Source of the DNA: Clostridia bacterium
Lineage (GTDB): Bacteria; Bacillota_A; Clostridia; Oscillospirales; CAG-272
Length of the DNA stretch: 7,200 bases
Assembly (NCBI GenBank): GCA_017547395.1
Contig: JAFYPS010000081.1
Span: 1 to 7,200, forward strand
Reading direction: 5' to 3'
Positions 1 through 4,731 of this stretch are shown here, piece after piece (position 1 is the first letter of the stretch; each line of letters starts with the position of its first letter). The notes under the pieces were generated by a model. It had not been told where the DNA came from and ran no database searches. It saw nothing but the letters and a program-made list of their open reading frames with translations. A program made the translations under genes and the position numbers.

Positions 1-777
1 GGCAGCAAACACCGATTCGGTACAAAGAATTATCGATGCAAGTGCAGGCTCGGTTCCTTTTTGACCGATTACCTGACAGGTGTATGCAACGCCAACAGAG
101 AATATACCGCAGTAGAGTAGAGGAATAAGCGCAATTGAAACAGTTTCGGCAGAAACAATAACGTTGCTTTCGAATATAGGTGCGCAAATGAGGTTAAGAG
201 CGCCGCAGACTACAAACTGAATCAAAGAAAACTTGAGGGGAGGCAGGTTGTCTGCAAGTGAATCTATGCATACGATATGGGCAGTCCAGAAGAAAGCACC
301 GAACAGCACTACAAGGTCTCCGATGTCAACAGAGGAAACGCCGCTTGCAAAGCTTACAAAATAGAGTCCCACAACCGCGACTGCGGCACCCATCCACGCT
401 TCGGCGCGGACACGCTTGTTCATAAAAATTCCGCAGAAAGGAACAAAAACCATATAAAGTCCGGTTATGAAGCCGGCCTTTGATGAGTTGCCCGAAAGGA
501 ATATGCCAAACTGCTGAAGAGCAGACGCGATAAACAGAATAGTTCCGAGAAGGGCGCCTGTGATGATAAGTTTTTTCCACTCAGAGGCACTTGGCTTTTT
601 TCGTTCAAACACAAAAATGACCGGGATAAGCGAAACTGCACCGATTACAAAGCGAATGCCGTTAAACCAGAAGGTGCCGAGAACCTCGCCGCCGTCTGCC
701 TGAAAGGGAAAGGCAAAGCCCCATATTAGTGCGGTAAGAAATAAAATCAGAATAGAGAAGATGCTGTTCTTTTTCAT
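1..777 (-). CDS. EamA/DMT-family membrane transporter, C-terminus beyond window
   Basis: Predicted inner-membrane permease of the drug/metabolite transporter (EamA) superfamily; the substrate cannot be told from sequence. I read 259 codons from ATG at 775-777 to the left edge with no stop. The visible part has about nine hydrophobic segments (roughly residues 6-27, 36-57, 70-91, 101-119, 127-145, 153-172, 183-203, 212-231 and one starting near 241). It shows the two-fold EamA repeat: TM1 carries LIWGFAFPF, followed by the FWFNGIRF stretch, and the end of the first repeat has KAGFITGLYMVFVP. The second repeat starts near residue 153 (GDLVVLFGAFFWTAHIV) and runs to TEPALASIILCTESVFAA. Family members are usually near 290-300 aa, so about 30-45 residues are missing. 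The start is supported by GAGGA (complement of 784-788) 6 nt upstream and a consensus promoter. It is transcribed divergently from the dehydrogenase gene. Confidence 0.93.
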   Translation of the reverse strand, partial: MKKNSIFSILILFLTALIWGFAFPFQADGGEVLGTFWFNGIRFVIGAVSLIPVIFVFERKKPSASEWKKLIITGALLGTILFIASALQQFGIFLSGNSSKAGFITGLYMVFVPFCGIFMNKRVRAEAWMGAAVAVVGLYFVSFASGVSSVDIGDLVVLFGAFFWTAHIVCIDSLADNLPPLKFSLIQFVVCGALNLICAPIFESNVIVSAETVSIALIPLLYCGIFSVGVAYTCQVIGQKGTEPALASIILCTESVFAA

Positions 778-810
778 TGGTTTTCCTCAAAAATAAAAAA
801 TACTTCACTT

Positions 811-839
811 ATTTTATCGCTAAAGTTGTAAAATGTCAA
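811..839 (-). promoter_or_regulatory. Sigma-A promoter of the EamA transporter gene
   Basis: On the minus strand a perfect -35 TTGACA (complement of 834-839) is followed by a 17-nt spacer and a -10 TAAAAT (complement of 811-816). The expected start near 804 gives a short leader of about 27 nt ending in the GAGGA ribosome binding site. Spacing and match are near-ideal for a housekeeping promoter. Confidence 0.85.
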
Positions 840-843
840 TAAA

Positions 844-871
844 TAAGGTTTAAAAGTATAAAATTACCTTA
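844..871. repeat. Short inverted repeat TAAGGT-N16-ACCTTA between divergent promoters
   Basis: TAAGGT (844-849) and its exact complement ACCTTA (866-871) are separated by 16 nt, so arm centres are 22 bp apart, about two helical turns. The repeat lies just upstream of the transporter -35 and about 40 bp upstream of the dehydrogenase -35, where an operator for a dimeric regulator could sit. The arms are short and the region is AT-rich, so chance is quite possible. Confidence 0.3.
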
Positions 872-909
872 AATTGCAGAATAGTTGCGGATTAGAACAC
901 AATACTTCC

Positions 910-937
910 TTGAAAAAAATTCAAAAAATGCTATAGT
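910..937 (+). promoter_or_regulatory. Promoter of the dehydrogenase gene, extended -10
   Basis: TTGAAA (910-915), a 16-nt spacer and TATAGT (932-937) preceded by TG at 929-930, which makes an extended -10. Transcription would start near 944, leaving a leader of about 25 nt with the GGAGGA ribosome binding site. This promoter lies downstream of the in-frame TTG at 885, which argues against that codon being the translation start. Confidence 0.7.
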
Positions 938-957
938 TAAGGTGATAAATTATTTTT

Positions 958-963
958 GGAGGA
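958..963 (+). promoter_or_regulatory. Ribosome binding site fixing the dehydrogenase start at 969
   Basis: GGAGGA lies 5 nt before ATG 969. The frame is open back to a TTG at 885, but that codon lies upstream of the likely promoter and lacks a good Shine-Dalgarno sequence. The extra 28 residues it would add are unlike any dehydrogenase N-terminus. Confidence 0.85.
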
Positions 964-968
964 CCGCT

Positions 969-1982
969 ATGACTAATAAGATTATGTACCTTATGAATCC
1001 CGGCGTTATTGAGCTTCATGATGAAGAAATGGAGCCTCTCAAAGCTGATGAGATTCTTGTAAAGAGCGAATATTCCTGCATCAGCGCAGGCACCGAGCTT
1101 GCAAACTTTAACGATATGCCCAATACCGTTCGCCGCTATCCCCGTACCTTCGGCTACAACGCTGTTGGTATTATACAGGAGGTTGGCGCTAACGTTAAAG
1201 GTTATAGTGTTGGCGAGAGAGTGCTTTGCTACTTTGCAGGCGGTCACAGACTTTACTCTGTATGCAAGACAACACATCTTTGCAAGATTCCCGAGGGTGT
1301 TGACCCAAAGGATGCGGCTCTTGTAATTATCGGTGGATTTGGACTTGAGGGCGCACGTATGACCAGATGTGAGGTTGGCGAAAGCGCACTTGTTATGGGT
1401 TGTGGACTTCTTGGTCTTTTTGCTATGATGTCGCTCAAGGCAATGGGTGCTTATCCCGTTATCTCTATCGACTTTAATGAAGAAAGACTTGCAATTGCAA
1501 AAGAGCTTGGCGCTGATTATGCTTTCCGCCCCGATGATCCCGAACTCAAGGAAAAGGTTAAGGCAGCAACTGAGGGCAGAGGAATCAATTGTGCGGTTGA
1601 GGTTACCGGTAACGCACGCGCACTTGTAACCGCGCTTGAGCTTATGGCTAAACACGGTAGAATTGCTCTTAGCGGATGCACAAGAGTTTCGGACGTTCCG
1701 ATCGACTTCTACAAGCTTGTACACGTTCCGGGTATTCAGCTTCTCGGCGCACACACCAACGTTCGTCCCAAGACCGACGGTGTCAGCCGTCCCGGCTATT
1801 GGATGCCTCACGATGACCATCGCACTCTTCTCAATCTTATCAAGACGGGAAGAATCAAGGTTGCTCCTATGCGCAAGGATGAGTTCAACCCCGAGGACTG
1901 CGGACAGGTTTACAGCGACCTTGCTAAAAACCCCAATCCTCCGCTTGGTAACCTCTTTGACTGGAGTCTCGTAAAAGAATAA
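969..1982 (+). CDS. Medium-chain (zinc-type alcohol dehydrogenase-like) oxidoreductase lacking Zn ligands
   Basis: A 337-aa cytoplasmic protein of the medium-chain dehydrogenase/reductase superfamily. The GroES-like catalytic domain covers about residues 1-130 and the Rossmann domain about 135-290. The nucleotide-binding motif is G144-C-G-L-L-G149, and Asp168 at the end of the second strand (VISIDF) points to NAD(H) rather than NADP(H). The zinc site of classical alcohol dehydrogenases is not conserved. The CGICGTD motif reads CISAGTE (37-43), so the ligand cysteine is Ala40, and GHE reads GYN (62-64). The four-cysteine structural-zinc lobe is absent. This resembles subgroups whose N-terminal motif is S-x-GTE, so catalysis may be zinc-independent. 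Substrate is unknown; a polyol, sugar-derived alcohol or secondary alcohol would fit but cannot be chosen. The gene is flanked by its own promoter and terminator, so it appears monocistronic. Confidence 0.88.
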   Translation: MTNKIMYLMNPGVIELHDEEMEPLKADEILVKSEYSCISAGTELANFNDMPNTVRRYPRTFGYNAVGIIQEVGANVKGYSVGERVLCYFAGGHRLYSVCKTTHLCKIPEGVDPKDAALVIIGGFGLEGARMTRCEVGESALVMGCGLLGLFAMMSLKAMGAYPVISIDFNEERLAIAKELGADYAFRPDDPELKEKVKAATEGRGINCAVEVTGNARALVTALELMAKHGRIALSGCTRVSDVPIDFYKLVHVPGIQLLGAHTNVRPKTDGVSRPGYWMPHDDHRTLLNLIKTGRIKVAPMRKDEFNPEDCGQVYSDLAKNPNPPLGNLFDWSLVKE

Positions 1983-1986
1983 TTAT

Positions 1987-2015
1987 AAAAGCCACTGCTA
2001 CTGCAGTGGCTTTTT
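1987..2015 (+). terminator. Rho-independent terminator after the dehydrogenase gene
   Basis: GCCACTGC (1991-1998) pairs perfectly with GCAGTGGC (2003-2010) around a TACT loop. The stem is extended by AAAA (1987-1990) against TTTT (2011-2014), and a five-T run follows the GC stem. It begins 4 nt after the stop codon and separates this gene from the next unit. Confidence 0.93.
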
Positions 2016-2022
2016 GCTTGAG

Positions 2023-2051
2023 TTGACAATATCAGTGAAATGTGTTAAAAT
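2023..2051 (+). promoter_or_regulatory. Consensus sigma-A promoter of the secreted-protein/FAD operon
   Basis: Perfect -35 TTGACA (2023-2028), 17-nt spacer and -10 TAAAAT (2046-2051), with TG at 2043-2044 giving an extended -10. The predicted start is near 2058. The -35, spacer length and -10 are identical to those of the transporter promoter at 811-839. The -35 lies only 8 nt after the upstream terminator, so the unit is transcriptionally insulated. Confidence 0.88.
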
Positions 2052-2053
2052 AT

Positions 2054-2080
2054 TTAAGTTAATCTAATTAATTAACTTAA
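2054..2080 (+). repeat. 10-bp perfect inverted repeat over the transcription start
   Basis: TTAAGTTAAT (2054-2063) is exactly complementary to ATTAACTTAA (2071-2080), with a 7-nt spacer. It begins 3 nt after the -10 box and ends at the ribosome binding site. It could be an operator overlapping the start of transcription or a weak 5' leader hairpin. Each arm has only one G-C pair, so an RNA stem would be weak, which favours a DNA-binding role if it matters at all. Confidence 0.55.
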
Positions 2081-2085
2081 GAGGA
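2080..2085 (+). promoter_or_regulatory. Ribosome binding site supporting a TTG start at 2092
   Basis: AGAGGA sits 6 nt before TTG 2092. The TTG begins an MKK-type signal peptide n-region. The next in-frame ATG would be residue 9, inside the hydrophobic core, and would destroy the export signal. The site directly abuts the right arm of the inverted repeat. Confidence 0.75.
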
Positions 2086-2091
2086 TACGTT

Positions 2092-3516
2092 TTGAAAAAG
2101 ATATACATTTTACTGATGCTTTTTGTGGTGCTTTTCAGTATCGGAGTTTGCGCCGAGGAAGCAATAGAAAGCGGCGTTTATACTATACAGAATATTGCAG
2201 ACGGCACGTTTTTAAATGCCTTTGACTGCTCATACGTCAAGGCGGGATATGCCTATATTGACAAAGCGAGTGGTGAAGAGGGCGAGAACATTCTCGTCAT
2301 TTCCGAAGGAGATGGAAATTATCTTCTTTATCCGCAGAGCGAAACAGGAAAATATGCGTTTTGTGTAACCGAGGATAAGGAAGGTGTACGGGTTTCAAAG
2401 TCGGATAAGATTACCGCCAACTCGTATTTTAGAATTGTGAGGCAGGAAAACGGCTATTCTATAGAAACCCATTCGGGCAAGGCGCTCGGCTCTACAAGCA
2501 ACAAGAAACTTTATAAAAAAGAACTTGTAATGACCGAGGAAAAGACTCTTGAAAATACACAGCTATGGGATTTTCTCCCTGTGCCTGTTACGTCTGTTGA
2601 GCTGAAAACCGTCTCCGATGAGGTTAAAGTTAATTCTGTAAGTGCAGCGTACATAATTGTAAAGCCTGCATATATGGCAAAAAAAGCCGAATGGAAATCG
2701 TCAAATGAAAGTGTAATTATGATTGACGACGACGGAAGCTTTTGCGCGCTTTCCGAGGGAACTGCAACAATTACCGCAACTGTTTCGGGACTCAGCGCAA
2801 GTATTGATATAAAGGTTGTCGGTGACGATGCATTTACCTGGTACAGTCAGCATCTTGTAAACGGCGGTGGTTGGCACGCCAAAGAGCTTGAAAAGGTGTA
2901 TTTCTATTCAGGCTCGTACAAGCGTTTTATAATTAACGGCTATAACCGCGGACTTGACTGGATGGATGAGGGCTGTGCTATTACTTCCACGGCAATAGTG
3001 CTTAAAAATCTCGGCGCAAGATATAATAACGGATATGACTTCCGCTTTGATGCAGACGGAAATCTTGAGGCAGACCCTTATACGGTGGCACTTGCTAATA
3101 CCAATAACAAGGGGCTAACTTCACCATCGGGAAGACTTTATTATAATCCCGTTCTTATGAATCTTAAAGCGATCACTTCAAACTTTACACTTTACGGTCA
3201 GCCGCTTACTTATAAAACTACAGCGGGTGTTACAAAAGCGAAACTCAAGGCGGCGGTTGAGGAGCATCCCGAGGGCGTTATAGTATATATGAAGAACAAG
3301 CATAACGGTTCTCATTATATTGTAGTTACCGAATGTCTGAATCCCGATGCCGCAAAAGCAAATGACTATAAATTCAGAATTTACGATCCTTCAGGGCTTT
3401 ACGGAAGTGACGGAGAAGGGGTTGAGTTTGAAAAATCCATTTCGTACGTTACTATGCGATACAGATATTCAAATATGGTTTCGATGTCGGTGATTGATTT
3501 TGCACCCGAGGAATAG
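2092..3516 (+). CDS. Secreted ricin-like/BIG2/C39-like cysteine peptidase protein
   Basis: A 474-aa predicted extracellular protein. Residues 1-21 form a Sec signal peptide (KK n-region, hydrophobic core, cleavage probably after GVCA). The lipobox is poor because Val precedes Cys20. Residues about 26-163 look like a ricin-type beta-trefoil, starting SGVYTIQNIADGTFL and closing with QLWDFLPV; such folds often bind carbohydrate. Residues about 165-243 are a bacterial Ig-like BIG2 domain (WKSSNESV, then GTATITATV). Residues about 260-470 resemble a C39-like/papain-fold peptidase. Cys295 lies in DEGCAITSTAIVLKNLG, His408 in GSHYIVVTE and Asp432 in IYDPSG, in the right order for a Cys-His-Asp triad. 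I see no clear oxyanion glutamine, so activity is inferred. No sortase motif, SLH domain or membrane anchor is visible. The gene is first in a two-gene operon with the FAD oxidoreductase. Domain assignments to BIG2 and the beta-trefoil are firmer than the peptidase call. Confidence 0.82.
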   Translation: MKKIYILLMLFVVLFSIGVCAEEAIESGVYTIQNIADGTFLNAFDCSYVKAGYAYIDKASGEEGENILVISEGDGNYLLYPQSETGKYAFCVTEDKEGVRVSKSDKITANSYFRIVRQENGYSIETHSGKALGSTSNKKLYKKELVMTEEKTLENTQLWDFLPVPVTSVELKTVSDEVKVNSVSAAYIIVKPAYMAKKAEWKSSNESVIMIDDDGSFCALSEGTATITATVSGLSASIDIKVVGDDAFTWYSQHLVNGGGWHAKELEKVYFYSGSYKRFIINGYNRGLDWMDEGCAITSTAIVLKNLGARYNNGYDFRFDADGNLEADPYTVALANTNNKGLTSPSGRLYYNPVLMNLKAITSNFTLYGQPLTYKTTAGVTKAKLKAAVEEHPEGVIVYMKNKHNGSHYIVVTECLNPDAAKANDYKFRIYDPSGLYGSDGEGVEFEKSISYVTMRYRYSNMVSMSVIDFAPEE

Positions 3517-3519
3517 GAA

Positions 3520-4698
3520 ATGAACTACATTTTAAAAAAGGATTATGATGTTTGCGTTGCAGGCGGCGGTGTTGCAGGTGTAGCCGCAGCAGTTGCTTCT
3601 GCACGCGAAGGCTTGAAAACGGTTCTTTTTGAAAAGACTGCTGCGCTTGGCGGTCTTGCTACAATAGGGCTTATAAACTGGTGGGAACCTCTCTGCAATG
3701 CCGAGGGAAAGAAACTTATCTCGGGCATTTCGGAGGAGATACTCCGACGCACTGTGAAATACTGCATGCACAGGATACCCGAGTGCTGGCAGAAAGAAGG
3801 CGTGTGGGAGCAGGATACTGAGGAGCGCTTTGTCACTCATTTTTCACCCACCGTGATGTCGCTTGTGCTTAATGAAATGCTGATAGAAGCGGGTGTGGAC
3901 ATCCGATACGAAGCTCTTGTAACGTACCCCGAAATGTGCGGGAAAACCGTAAAGGGCATTGTTGTTGAAACAGTAGGCGGTACCGAGTATTACGGTTGTA
4001 AAATGCTGATAGATGCAAGCGGAAGCTGTCTTATGTTTCACCGCGCAGGCGCGCCCTGCCGCAACGGTGAGAATTATATGTCATACTATTCGCATATGAC
4101 CGACCTCACAAGAACCAACGATACAATGCTCCGTCTTCGCGGCTGGCATGTAAGCGGTTCGGGTATGACGGGTAAGGGACATCCCGAAGGATTTCCTTAT
4201 TATGCCGGTGTAACGGGTGATGAGGTGACAAACTATATAATCAAAGGGCAGTCGCTTCTCCTTGACGAACTCAAAACAAAGGACCGTATGGCGCAGGAGA
4301 TAATTGCAATTCCTATGATGCCGCAGTTCCGTATGATACGCCATATAGTCGGCGAGTATGAAATGACGATGGATGACCTTTACAGACGCCATGAAACCTC
4401 GATTGGCACGTCGCCGTATTTCGGCAAAAAAGGCTATTGGTTTGAAATTCCATACGAGGCGCTGTATGTGCCTGACTATCCCAACATATTAGCCGCAGGA
4501 CGCGTTATTTCAGCTCACGGCGGTGCTTGGGATGCAACGCGCGTTATTCCCGTTGCTTGCCAGACGGGTGAAGTTGCGGCACGAGCCGCGGCACTTGCGA
4601 TAAAGGGGAATTCTTCTGTAAAAGACGTCGACGTCCCGACTCTTCAGGGAATACTTCGTGAAAACAACTTCAGAATACACTTTGAGGATAAAAAATAA
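3520..4698 (+). CDS. FAD-dependent oxidoreductase (FAD_oxidored / PF12831-like)
   Basis: A 392-aa cytoplasmic flavoprotein with no signal peptide. The N-terminal dinucleotide fold is clear: G15-G-G-V-A-G20 follows a hydrophobic strand and Glu38 (TVLFEK) would bind the FAD ribose. A second FAD signature, LIDASG, is at 163-168. The C-terminal FAD-closing region has NILAAGRVISAHGGAWDATR (322-341), then VIP and a TGEVAARAAALA helix. This arrangement is typical of the FAD_oxidored family, whose members are poorly characterised, and the substrate is unknown. The protein has nine cysteines, but I see no ferredoxin-type CxxCxxC cluster. The start lies 3 nt after the upstream stop. Its GAGGA ribosome binding site (3508-3512) is inside the last codons of the peptidase-like gene, so translational coupling is likely. 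A hairpin terminator follows directly. Family assignment is confident; function is not. Confidence 0.9.
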   Translation: MNYILKKDYDVCVAGGGVAGVAAAVASAREGLKTVLFEKTAALGGLATIGLINWWEPLCNAEGKKLISGISEEILRRTVKYCMHRIPECWQKEGVWEQDTEERFVTHFSPTVMSLVLNEMLIEAGVDIRYEALVTYPEMCGKTVKGIVVETVGGTEYYGCKMLIDASGSCLMFHRAGAPCRNGENYMSYYSHMTDLTRTNDTMLRLRGWHVSGSGMTGKGHPEGFPYYAGVTGDEVTNYIIKGQSLLLDELKTKDRMAQEIIAIPMMPQFRMIRHIVGEYEMTMDDLYRRHETSIGTSPYFGKKGYWFEIPYEALYVPDYPNILAAGRVISAHGGAWDATRVIPVACQTGEVAARAAALAIKGNSSVKDVDVPTLQGILRENNFRIHFEDKK

Positions 4699-4722
4699 AA
4701 ATCGCTCTTTGGAGCGATTTTT
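4697..4722. terminator. Bidirectional terminator between convergent genes
   Basis: ATCGCTC (4701-4707) pairs with GAGCGAT (4712-4718) around a TTTG loop, and AAAA (4697-4700) extends the stem against TTTT (4719-4722). T-rich tracts lie on both sides in the appropriate strand, so it can end the FAD oxidoreductase transcript on plus and the metallophosphoesterase transcript on minus. The two genes are only 33 bp apart and the left arm overlaps the stop codon of the FAD gene. Confidence 0.9.
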
Positions 4723-4731
4723 ATTTTTATT

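Noticed and set aside
277..580. Small open frames on both strands within 277-580
   Set aside because: They lie inside the transporter coding sequence in other frames. The minus-strand frame from 777 to the edge has uninterrupted membrane segments and EamA motifs.
885..968. In-frame TTG extension of the dehydrogenase by 28 residues
   Set aside because: The TTG is upstream of the likely promoter at 910-937 and has no Shine-Dalgarno. The ATG at 969 has GGAGGA 5 nt before it and gives a normal family N-terminus.
921..1820. A 299-codon open frame antisense to the dehydrogenase gene
   Set aside because: It lies almost wholly within a gene with clear Rossmann motifs, has no ribosome binding site or recognisable domain, and has a Ser/Asn/Cys-rich composition. 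It probably stays open because the sense gene rarely uses the codons that would read as stops on the other strand.
2011..2091. Riboswitch or structured leader before the peptidase-like gene
   Set aside because: The leader after the predicted start is only about 34 nt and its only structure is an A/T-rich stem, too small for a known riboswitch.
2108..2154. Possible lipoprotein signal in the secreted ricin/BIG2 protein
   Set aside because: Cys20 is preceded by Val at -1, which does not fit the usual lipobox, and an Ala-terminated signal peptidase I site follows at residue 21.
3520..4698. Iron-sulfur or heterodisulfide-reductase-type role for the FAD protein because of its nine cysteines
   Set aside because: The cysteines are scattered and do not form a CxxCxxC or other recognised cluster-binding pattern.
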